DNA of 6,925 nt from Roseiarcus sp. (GTDB taxonomy: Bacteria > Pseudomonadota > Alphaproteobacteria > Rhizobiales > Beijerinckiaceae): assembly GCA_030153205.1 (NCBI GenBank), contig JASLHV010000441.1, positions 1 through 6,925 on the forward strand. The letters run 5' to 3'. The position numbers and the translations under genes are program-made. Positions 1-5,731 of this stretch are shown in pieces. Positions within the stretch are counted from its first letter, which is position 1. Every line of letters starts with the position of its first letter. Below the pieces are notes generated by a model. The model saw only the letters and a program-made list of their open reading frames with translations. It was not told where the DNA came from and searched no databases.

Positions 1-145
1 GTTTTTCCTTCTCTACCGTTCGCAACGCCTCGGCGCCGTTTGTCGCTTCGATGACGTTGAATCCTGCCTGCAGCAAGTCACGAGTCTTGACGTAGCGCTG
101 CGGCTCTTGATCATCGACGTTGAGGATTGTGATTTGTGCGACCAT
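1..145 (-). CDS. Response regulator, receiver domain (N-terminal part, cut by left edge)
   Basis: Only the first 48 residues are in the window; the gene continues beyond base 1. The visible protein begins MVAQITILNVDDQEPQRY. It shows the first beta strand of a CheY-like receiver domain ending in the acidic pair D11-D12 of the Mg2+ pocket. A helix and the second strand (FNVIEATNGAEAL) follow. The phosphoacceptor Asp and any output domain lie outside. The ATG is two bases past the TAG of the hybrid kinase gene and has no strong Shine-Dalgarno sequence, so translation is probably coupled to that gene. As the last visible gene of the stressosome operon it is the natural candidate for the output protein. 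It could be a stand-alone receiver, or a receiver fused to a kinase, phosphatase or cyclase; the sequence here cannot decide. The receiver call is firm, the output unknown. Confidence 0.85.
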   Translation of the reverse strand, partial: MVAQITILNVDDQEPQRYVKTRDLLQAGFNVIEATNGAEALRTVEKEK

Positions 146-147
146 GG

Positions 148-1902
148 CTAAGGAACCGCCAGTCCGTTGACGGCGTCGCGCAGAAACAACGACACATTTT
201 CCCGGGAAATCAAATTCTTTGAAATGAGACGTGTCCCGACGGGCAGCCGAGCCTTCAGTTCGGCGTTCACGGCAAGGGACGTCGAAACGATCACGGGAAT
301 AACGCTCGTCCGATGGTCGGCGCCGAGTTCTTGCAAGACAGTAAATCCGTCGACATTCGGCATCTGAAGGTCGAGTACGATGACGTCGGGCTTTTCGTCA
401 CGCGCCCTGCGTAACCCTTCGCCCCCGTTGCTCGCCTCCAATACGTCGTAGCGTGGTTCGTTGGCGATGATCTGTTTCAGGATGTAACGGAACGTATCAT
501 CATCGTCAATGACGAGTACCCGCTTGCGCGGGAGTTCGTCGGTCGGCGCTACGACGGCGCCGCCGAGTTTCGAAGGTATCACCAGCGTGAAGACCGAGCC
601 CTGCCCCGGAATGCTCTCGAGGCGGATCGCGCCGCCAATTAGTTCGGCGAGCGAACGGGAAAGCGGGAGGCCAAGGCCGGTGCCTTTGACTTTCTTCTGA
701 AGCCGCGTGTCGACTTGGGAGAATTCCTCGAATATGCGCGATTGGTCTTCCGGCGCTATGCCGATGCCGGTGTCACGTACTGAGAAGACGACGAGATTGT
801 CACCCGGTTGAAATTCAGCGCGTACCCTCACCTCGCCTTTTTCAGTGAACTTAAGGGCGTTGGAAATGAGATTGCGGAGGATTTGCGCCACCTTGGATTC
901 ATCCGTCACCAGTTCCGGCATATGTTCGGCGCCATCGAAGATGAGCTCCACGGAAGGACTGGTGAGGAGAGGCTTCAGCGCGCCGCGCAAAGCGCCGAAC
1001 AGGCTTCCGACCGTGAAGGGGCTTGCTTTCACCTCGACCTTTCCAGCCTCGACCTTGGATAGGTCGAGAAGATCATTGACGAGTTCGAGCAGGCTTTCCG
1101 CCGAACGCCGGATGTAGCCGACTTGCCGCTCCTGTTCCGCCGTCAACTCGCCATCGATACGATCGAGCAACAAGCGCGACAATGCGAGGATAGAATTCAG
1201 CGGCGTTCGGAACTCGTGGCTCATATTGGACAGGAAACGGCTCTTCAGTTCGCTCGCCTTGCGCAATTGTTCGGCGCGTTCGTCAAGCTCGGCGTAAAGC
1301 GCGACGACGCCGCGATTGGTGTCCCCGAGTTCCTGATTGAGTTGCTTGCTTTCCTCGTCGCGGCGGCGAATCTCTTCGAGGCTTTGCATCAGCTCGCGGT
1401 TTTGCTCGCGCAATGCAGCGAGCGGATCGCTCGCGTCCTCGTTCTTGAGCTTGGTCGCGATCTCGGTAAGCGTCGCCTGCGTAACTCTCGCCTTACGCAT
1501 TGGCAGCCTTTGACCGAGTTCGACCATCGTTCCCTTGCCTGGAGCGGACTCGATTAGAAACTGATCCATGAGGCGGCGCGCGCCGACCAGGCCAAGTCCC
1601 ATGCCGCTCGGCGAGCGATACTGGCCGTCAAGAATGGTCTGCAAATTCGCGACGCCTTTTCCCTTGTCGCTGATGCGTATCTTGAAAACTTGCGGCGACT
1701 CCTTCGCTTCAATGATGAATTCGGCGCGGCCGCCGCCGGCGTAGACGAAAGCGTTCCGAGCGATTTCGGAGACCGCGGTCGCGATCCCCGTCTGTCCCTG
1801 ACGCTCGAATCCGAGCAAGTCAGCGATACGGCGAGCGCGCTGACGGACCGCGACGACATCGCTCTCCGTTTCGATACGCATTGTGACGATAGACCAAGTC
1901 AT
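148..1902 (-). CDS. Hybrid sensor histidine kinase with N-terminal RsbT-like ATPase domain and C-terminal receiver
   Basis: Predicted soluble protein of 584 residues with no membrane segment. Domains in order are as follows. An RsbT/RsbW-like HATPase (about 5-135) has N-box SEIARNAF, G1 SDKGKGVAN and G2 SGMGLGLVGARR. A charged, probably coiled-coil linker spans about 150-222. HisKA has H-box SNMSHEFRTPLNS with phosphoacceptor His229. A canonical HATPase_c (about 328-445) has N-box LRNLISNALKF, DTGIGI, the F-box and KGTGLGLPLS. A receiver (about 461-580) has an acidic cluster near 466-469, phosphoacceptor Asp511 in VIVLDLQMPNVDG, Ser/Thr in VSTS and Lys562. It should autophosphorylate on His229 and pass phosphate to its own receiver or a partner. 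Start: the frame also allows GTG at 1917, three bases past the upstream TAA, and ATG at 1881. None has a good Shine-Dalgarno; ATG 1902 is preferred but unproven. The N-terminal domain resembles RsbT next door, suggesting the kinase is tied to the stressosome (inference). Confidence 0.93.
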   Translation of the reverse strand: MTWSIVTMRIETESDVVAVRQRARRIADLLGFERQGQTGIATAVSEIARNAFVYAGGGRAEFIIEAKESPQVFKIRISDKGKGVANLQTILDGQYRSPSGMGLGLVGARRLMDQFLIESAPGKGTMVELGQRLPMRKARVTQATLTEIATKLKNEDASDPLAALREQNRELMQSLEEIRRRDEESKQLNQELGDTNRGVVALYAELDERAEQLRKASELKSRFLSNMSHEFRTPLNSILALSRLLLDRIDGELTAEQERQVGYIRRSAESLLELVNDLLDLSKVEAGKVEVKASPFTVGSLFGALRGALKPLLTSPSVELIFDGAEHMPELVTDESKVAQILRNLISNALKFTEKGEVRVRAEFQPGDNLVVFSVRDTGIGIAPEDQSRIFEEFSQVDTRLQKKVKGTGLGLPLSRSLAELIGGAIRLESIPGQGSVFTLVIPSKLGGAVVAPTDELPRKRVLVIDDDDTFRYILKQIIANEPRYDVLEASNGGEGLRRARDEKPDVIVLDLQMPNVDGFTVLQELGADHRTSVIPVIVSTSLAVNAELKARLPVGTRLISKNLISRENVSLFLRDAVNGLAVP

Positions 1903-1920
1903 CGAAAAGCCGCGCACCGC

Positions 1921-2925
1921 TTACGCATGTCTAGCCCATTTACCGACAAGTACGGTTGCATCATCTCGCCGGCGACCGAAGTCGCGATACAGGACCGCGG
2001 CGATCAACGTAGGGTGGGCCAGCGCCAAATTTGGATAACGGTCAAGAGACCAACCGGTGCTGATCCCGTCGGAGCAAAGTATCACCAATCCCCCCTGAAA
2101 AGGGTACTGAAAGGACTGGATCTTGCGGACATTGTAACCCGCGGTGCCCGGCATTGAAACCATACGGCGGAGTTCGGTCGGCGCGGCAAGAGAACCGGCG
2201 ACATTCCCGATCCCTCCGAAGGTGACTTCCCTCGCCTCGGGGTCATAGCGGGCGATCGAGACCGCCGCTCCGCGCGTGGCACGAAGGCCGCCGTGAACAT
2301 AGTCGAGCAATGTCGGCACTTGATGGCTGTGAAACCGGCGAAACAACCGCACGGCCTCTACGGAAGCGTCTGCGGCCTCCTGTCCGTGCCCCAGCCCGTC
2401 GGCGACAAAAAGCGTCGCCGCGACGCCGTCGCCGCGATCGATCGCCCAGGAGTCGCCGCAAACGTCTTCGCCAGCCTTGGCGATCGACACCGCGCCGAAA
2501 GCGACAAGCGGCCGCGCCGGCGCCTCGCTGGACTTCTTGACCTCTATTCGAGCCAAAAGCGCCGTCCCGACGCCAACCCAGGAGACGACATCGACGAAAT
2601 CGGACTGGCGAACGACTGCGCCAAGTCCATGACCCGCCGTTCCCGCGCTCGAGTAGCCATCCGTAAGGCAGGCCTGAAAATTGGCCATGCCTTGTCCCTG
2701 ATCGAGGGCGATCACTTCGACCCCGGTCCTATCCGCATCCTCAAAAGGGCCGGCGAGAATCTCCCCACCGCCGCCATGCTTGATGAGATTGGTGGCCAGC
2801 TCTGTAACGATTAGGGCCACACGACCTGCGCCTTCCTCGTCCAGACCCTGCTGTTGAGCGATCGCTACGGCGCCCCGACGCGCTTCAGCGATATGGCTTT
2901 CGTCGGTGACCGGTAAGGAAATCAT
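1921..2925 (-). CDS. RsbT-like ATPase fused to SpoIIE/RsbX-like PP2C phosphatase
   Basis: 334 residues, soluble. An N-terminal HATPase of anti-sigma/switch-kinase type (about 1-130) has N-box VTELATNLIKHGGGG with Asn46, G1 DQGQGM and G2 AGHGLG. A PP2C/SpoIIE domain (about 142-330) follows. Its likely metal-binding acids are in CGDSW (Asp158), VADGLGHG (Asp176), LCSDGIS (Asp286) and RRDDATV (Asp321-Asp322). In Bacillus, RsbX is the phosphatase that strips phosphate from RsbR and RsbS to reset the stressosome. The position directly after rsbT suggests the same job here, but Bacillus RsbX lacks the ATPase half. Start: ATG 2925 overlaps the rsbT stop as TGATG and is preceded by GGAAGG four bases upstream, so it is preferred over the in-frame TTG at 2937. 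The ATPase motifs look intact, so the domain may bind ATP and act as a kinase or as an RsbT competitor. Phosphatase assignment is strong; its substrate is inferred. Confidence 0.9.
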   Translation of the reverse strand: MISLPVTDESHIAEARRGAVAIAQQQGLDEEGAGRVALIVTELATNLIKHGGGGEILAGPFEDADRTGVEVIALDQGQGMANFQACLTDGYSSAGTAGHGLGAVVRQSDFVDVVSWVGVGTALLARIEVKKSSEAPARPLVAFGAVSIAKAGEDVCGDSWAIDRGDGVAATLFVADGLGHGQEAADASVEAVRLFRRFHSHQVPTLLDYVHGGLRATRGAAVSIARYDPEAREVTFGGIGNVAGSLAAPTELRRMVSMPGTAGYNVRKIQSFQYPFQGGLVILCSDGISTGWSLDRYPNLALAHPTLIAAVLYRDFGRRRDDATVLVGKWARHA

Positions 2926-3335
2926 CAGGCCTTCCAACGCGCGATGGTGATTTTCGTGCCCACCCCGATTGTCGATTCGATTGAAAATTCATTGGAGAGC
3001 CGCCGTGCGCCGCCCAGCCCGAGGCCGAGACCTGACCCGCTCGTATAACCGTCCTTCAAGGCAAGTTGCACGTCGGCGATGCCCGGGCCGCGGTCCTCGA
3101 AGGCGAGTCGAACGCCTTTGCGGCCGCCGTCCTCGACGATTTCCAACCTCACCTCGCCGCCGCCGCCATAATCCAACGTATTGCGAGCAAGCTCGCTCGC
3201 CGCGGTGACGATCTTGGTCTGATCGACGAGGCTCAGTCCGGCCTCGACAGCAAACGTGCGGACGAGCTGACGAACCTTTACGACATCCTCGGACGACCGG
3301 ATGGCGAGACGCTCAGTCCTCGTCGTCGTCGGCAT
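2925..3335 (-). CDS. rsbT: RsbT-type serine/threonine switch kinase of the stressosome
   Basis: 136 residues forming a single HATPase domain of the GHKL superfamily, the usual size for RsbT. Visible motifs are the N-box ASELARNTLDYGGGG, the G1 box EDRGPGIAD and the glycine-rich G2 box GSGLGLGLGGARR. In the known systems RsbT is held by RsbR and RsbS; on stress it phosphorylates their STAS domains, leaves the complex and binds its next partner. In Bacillus that partner is RsbU, which is not seen here. Start: two ATGs lie six bases apart. The second, at 3335, is preferred because GGAG sits seven bases upstream, whereas it is only one base from the first (3341). The gene overlaps the end of rsbS by 23 bases, and its stop overlaps the next start by one base, so expression is probably translationally coupled. 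An RsbW-type anti-sigma kinase is the alternative, but the rsbR-rsbS context argues for RsbT. Confidence 0.93.
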   Translation of the reverse strand: MPTTTRTERLAIRSSEDVVKVRQLVRTFAVEAGLSLVDQTKIVTAASELARNTLDYGGGGEVRLEIVEDGGRKGVRLAFEDRGPGIADVQLALKDGYTSGSGLGLGLGGARRLSNEFSIESTIGVGTKITIARWKA

Positions 3336-3702
3336 CGACATGCTCCGAAGCCAGACGACGTTGAATTAGCTCCATACCACGATCGACATTCAGCGCCGTT
3401 CGGACGCCGGACAAGGAAAGGCCGAGCTCGACTAGGGTAATCGCCACCGCCGGCCGCATGCCGACTACAACCGTCTCGGCGTCGAGGATGCGCGAAACCG
3501 CCGCGATATTGTCGAGCATGCGCCCAATGAAACTGTCGACGATTTCCAAGGCCGAAATATCGATCAAAACGCCTTTCGCGCCATGGGCGACGATCTTGCT
3601 GGTAAGATCTTCCTCGAGCGCGGTCGCGAGGCGATCATGCATGTCGACCTGGATGGTGACGAGCAGCGCTTCCCCCAACTTCAATATCGGAATGCGGTCC
3701 AT
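3313..3702 (-). CDS. rsbS: RsbS-type STAS scaffold/antagonist protein
   Basis: 129 residues, essentially one STAS domain. It begins MDRIPILKLGEALLVTIQVD, as is usual for RsbS. The phosphorylatable serine is expected at Ser57 in ALEIVDSFIGR, the position matching Bacillus RsbS Ser59. MRPAVAITLVELG is the characteristic later STAS motif. In known stressosomes RsbS and RsbR build the large core particle that sequesters RsbT, and phosphorylation of RsbS is the decisive release step. The start ATG follows the rsbR stop after one base (TGA-G-ATG), with AAGGG about eight bases upstream. The C-terminus ends in an unusually acidic tail, DADDDED, encoded partly by a run of GAC/GAG codons that overlaps the start of rsbT. 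Assignment is strong from motifs plus neighbours. Confidence 0.94.
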   Translation of the reverse strand: MDRIPILKLGEALLVTIQVDMHDRLATALEEDLTSKIVAHGAKGVLIDISALEIVDSFIGRMLDNIAAVSRILDAETVVVGMRPAVAITLVELGLSLSGVRTALNVDRGMELIQRRLASEHVDADDDED

Positions 3703-3703
3703 C

Positions 3704-4603
3704 TCACTCGCCCTTCTCAGCCGGGCGCGGATTCTTGTCTCCTTGAGCAGACTTTACTCTCGTGACTGTTTTCCCAGTGCGTGCTAGCGCGAGCGCAAAA
3801 GCGTCAGCCAACGTGGCTTTGGAAATCACGTTCAATTCGACGCCGAGATGCACCAGGGTCTGAGCGATCTGCGGCCGGATGCCGCTGATGATGCAATCGG
3901 CGCCCATCAAGCGCGCCGCCGATACGGTCTTCAAAAGGTGTTGCGCCGTCAAAGTATCGACGGTCGGCACGCCTGTGATGTCGATAATGGCGATCGACGC
4001 GCCTTGGTCGACGATGGTTTGAAGAAGATTCTCCATCACGACTTGCGTGCGCTGGCTGTCCAGCGTGCCGATAATCGGCAAAGCGAGCACGCCCTGCCAG
4101 AGTTTGACGACCGGCGTCGACAACTCGGTGATCTCGCGTTGCTGACGAAGAATGACCTGTTCGCGGCTTTTCTGATAGATCTCGGTCGTGAAGAGGCCGA
4201 GTTCGTCGAGAAGAAGCGTAATCGCCCACATTGTCTGGGCAAGCGCGACCGGCGACGTCGCCTTCGCGCGATCCATCACGTTGTACAAAGGCTGCTTCAG
4301 CGAGAAAACGAAGGTTGCAGTCTCTCTCGGCGAGAATCCCTGCTGAGCCCGCGAACGCGATAGTTCGCTGAGAAATTCACGCACCGGCGTGTAAGCGGAG
4401 CCGGCTACGTCGACGCCGCCCTTCGCCACAGCGTCGCGGAACGAGCGCAAAAAGTCGCGACATTGAGCGCCAAGTTCAGAAGCGTTGATCCGGCCGGTGT
4501 CGAGGGCGCCCGCCTTTTTCTGCAGGTCAAGCCATTCCGCGAGGATTGCCTGCTCCTCGTCAGTGACAAGCGTAACAATAGCGCTGGTCTCAACCGCACT
4601 CAT
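3704..4603 (-). CDS. rsbR: RsbR-type stressosome sensor with N-terminal sensory and C-terminal STAS domain
   Basis: 299 residues. The N-terminal half (about 12-150) is helical and resembles the RsbRD-type N-terminal sensor domain rather than a heme globin or PAS domain; its ligand cannot be read from sequence. A short linker helix (about 145-165) leads to a STAS domain (about 165-280). Two threonines are at positions comparable to the phosphorylation sites of Bacillus RsbRA: Thr180 in IIGTLDSQR and Thr217 in VPTVDTLTAQ. The motif GIRPQIAQTLVHLG is typical of RsbR. The last 20 residues are a basic, probably disordered tail. Start: ATG 4603 has GGAG six bases upstream and is clearly better than the in-frame TTG at 4615, whose codon overlaps that Shine-Dalgarno. 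It is the first gene of the operon. Function as sensor and scaffold follows from the family and the adjoining rsbS-rsbT; the signal is unknown. Confidence 0.93.
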   Translation of the reverse strand: MSAVETSAIVTLVTDEEQAILAEWLDLQKKAGALDTGRINASELGAQCRDFLRSFRDAVAKGGVDVAGSAYTPVREFLSELSRSRAQQGFSPRETATFVFSLKQPLYNVMDRAKATSPVALAQTMWAITLLLDELGLFTTEIYQKSREQVILRQQREITELSTPVVKLWQGVLALPIIGTLDSQRTQVVMENLLQTIVDQGASIAIIDITGVPTVDTLTAQHLLKTVSAARLMGADCIISGIRPQIAQTLVHLGVELNVISKATLADAFALALARTGKTVTRVKSAQGDKNPRPAEKGE

Positions 4604-4636
4604 AAGCGTCTCCAACCGACAATATTTTGCATGATT

Positions 4637-4665
4637 ACTCTAGATTAGCGCGACGGGCCGAGCAA
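4637..4665 (-). promoter_or_regulatory. Candidate housekeeping-type promoter of the stressosome operon
   Basis: On the minus strand a TTGCTC hexamer (4660-4665) is separated by 17 bases from TAGAGT (4637-4642). The spacing and partial match to TTGACA/TATAAT fit a vegetative promoter, which would give a leader of roughly 25-30 bases before the rsbR ATG. The match is only moderate. No GGAAC-type general-stress ECF promoter or sigma-54 element was seen between 4604 and 4727. Confidence 0.35.
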
Positions 4666-4666
4666 A

Positions 4667-4692
4667 TACGTGATTTTACGTAAGAACTACGT
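4667..4692. repeat. Three TACGT pentamers at one-helical-turn spacing upstream of rsbR
   Basis: TACGT occurs at 4667-4671, 4677-4681 and 4688-4692, i.e. at steps of 10 and 11 bases. The middle copy is the core of a perfect 8-bp palindrome TTACGTAA (4676-4683). The array lies immediately upstream of the candidate -35 hexamer of the rsb operon, which is where an activator would bind one face of the helix. No specific regulator can be named. Confidence 0.45.
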
Positions 4693-4727
4693 CCTCTATC
4701 GAGCAATAGGGTAAAGAACGCAGTCGA

Positions 4728-5645
4728 TCAGCTTTCCGGCAACGGAATAAACTCGGTCTCGTTGGGCACGGATGCGAAGCGGCCCTGCTTCCAATCTTCT
4801 TTCGCCGCCTCGATGCGCTCTTTTGACGAGGAAACGAAATTCCACCAGATGAACCGCGGGCCCTCCAATGCGGCGCCGCCGAGGAGCATGGCGCGGACGT
4901 CGGTCTTGGCCTTGATCGTGATGCGGTCGCCGGGGCGGAAAATCAAAAGCCTCGGCCCCTCGAATGAATCGCCGGCGATTTCGATCTCGCCGTCCACCAC
5001 ATAGACGGCCCGCTCTTCATAATCGGCGTCGAGCGGCGCGGAAGAGCCAGCCGCGATCTTCAACTCAACGTAGAACCAGGGCGACAGCATCCCGACCGGC
5101 GCGCTCTTCCCATACGCATCGCCAGCGACAATCCGCGCCTCGACGCCCCGATCGGCGAGCGTCGGCAGGACAGCCGCGTCAAAATGCTGGAATGTAGGAG
5201 CTGTCTCCTCCTGCGCCTTAGGCAAGGCGATCCAAGACTGAATGCCATAGAGACCTTGCCCGGCCGCCCGCTGCGCCGCGGGCGTACGTTCGGAATGAGC
5301 GATGCCGCTGCCCGCCGTCATGAGGTTCATAGCGCCCGGCGCAATCTCCATCGCGTTCCCTTCGCTGTCGCGATGGAAGATGCTGCCTTCGAACAGATAG
5401 GTGACAGTGGCGAGGCCGATATGAGGGTGAGGACGAACGTCCATGCCGTCGCCAGCGAGAAACTGAGCTGGCCCCATCTGATCAAAAAATATGAAAGGCC
5501 CAACCATCTGGCGCCGACCATGAGGCAGCGCGCGGCGGACTGAGAAGCCGCCGAGGTCACGCACCCGCGGCACGATCACGAGATCGAGCGCATCGCAGCT
5601 CTTTGAATCGCCAGCAACGGGATCGAAATCCTTCAACCAGCTCAT
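4728..5645 (-). CDS. Pirin-family bicupin protein
   Basis: 305 residues. The N-terminal cupin (about 20-125) carries the pirin metal-binding set: His73 and His75 in RPHPHIGLATVTYLFEG, and His117 and Glu119 in GIAHSER. This matches the two His, one His and one Glu of human pirin. A pirin C-terminal cupin follows (about 195-290), with VVDGEIEIAG and the typical end motif GPRFIWWNFVSSSKERI. Pirins are Fe-binding cytosolic proteins; some have quercetin 2,3-dioxygenase activity and others act as redox-linked regulators, and the sequence does not say which applies. Start: ATG 5645 has AAGGGG eight bases upstream, so the longer GTG start at 5666 is unlikely. It lies 86 bases after the Rieske gene on the same strand with no clear terminator, so co-transcription is possible. 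It ends about 125 bases before rsbR. Confidence 0.93.
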   Translation of the reverse strand: MSWLKDFDPVAGDSKSCDALDLVIVPRVRDLGGFSVRRALPHGRRQMVGPFIFFDQMGPAQFLAGDGMDVRPHPHIGLATVTYLFEGSIFHRDSEGNAMEIAPGAMNLMTAGSGIAHSERTPAAQRAAGQGLYGIQSWIALPKAQEETAPTFQHFDAAVLPTLADRGVEARIVAGDAYGKSAPVGMLSPWFYVELKIAAGSSAPLDADYEERAVYVVDGEIEIAGDSFEGPRLLIFRPGDRITIKAKTDVRAMLLGGAALEGPRFIWWNFVSSSKERIEAAKEDWKQGRFASVPNETEFIPLPES

Positions 5646-5655
5646 ATTCGAGACC

Positions 5656-5684
5656 CCTTGGCGCACAATCCGCTTCGCGCAAGG
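5656..5684 (-). promoter_or_regulatory. Possible leader hairpin covering the pirin ribosome-binding site
   Basis: On the minus strand CCTTGCGC (5677-5684) can pair with GCGCCAAGG (5656-5664) with one bulged C, leaving a 12-base loop. The 3' arm contains the first bases of the AAGGGG Shine-Dalgarno (5654-5659) used by the pirin gene. Such a structure could limit its translation. This is a visual pairing only, without an energy calculation. Confidence 0.25.
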
Positions 5685-5731
5685 CGCCGATGCGGCCCTT
5701 TTTTATGACAGCGTGCGCGGACGCCCCGCTA

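Noticed and set aside
2925..3335. RsbW-type anti-sigma factor instead of RsbT
   Set aside because: The gene sits directly after rsbR and rsbS, its size and G1/G2 boxes fit RsbT, and no RsbV or sigma factor gene accompanies it.
3848..4363. Long plus-strand open frame (171 codons) opposite rsbR, and similar ones at 1123-1557 and 2293-2814
   Set aside because: They are antisense to well-supported genes, show no recognisable domain and have the Arg-rich composition typical of shadow frames in GC-rich DNA.
4603..4615. TTG at 4615 as the rsbR start (and likewise TTG 2937 for the phosphatase fusion, GTG 5666 for pirin and GTG 6526 for the small membrane gene)
   Set aside because: In each case the later ATG has a well-placed Shine-Dalgarno sequence, and for rsbR the TTG codon itself overlaps it.
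4694..4712. Partial inverted repeat around CTAT...ATAG after the pirin stop as a terminator
   Set aside because: The stem is short and AT-rich, needs a bulge and has no T tract on the minus strand.
4604..4727. General-stress ECF sigma (GGAAC...GTT) or sigma-54 promoter for the stress operon
   Set aside because: No GGAAC core or GG-N10-GC type element with correct spacing was found on the minus strand in this gap.
5686..5704. Plus-strand GCCG-ATG-CGGC followed by six T, resembling an intrinsic terminator
   Set aside because: The stem is only 4 bp with a 3-base loop, and no plus-strand gene ends here; on the minus strand, where transcription runs, the tract is A and precedes the stem.
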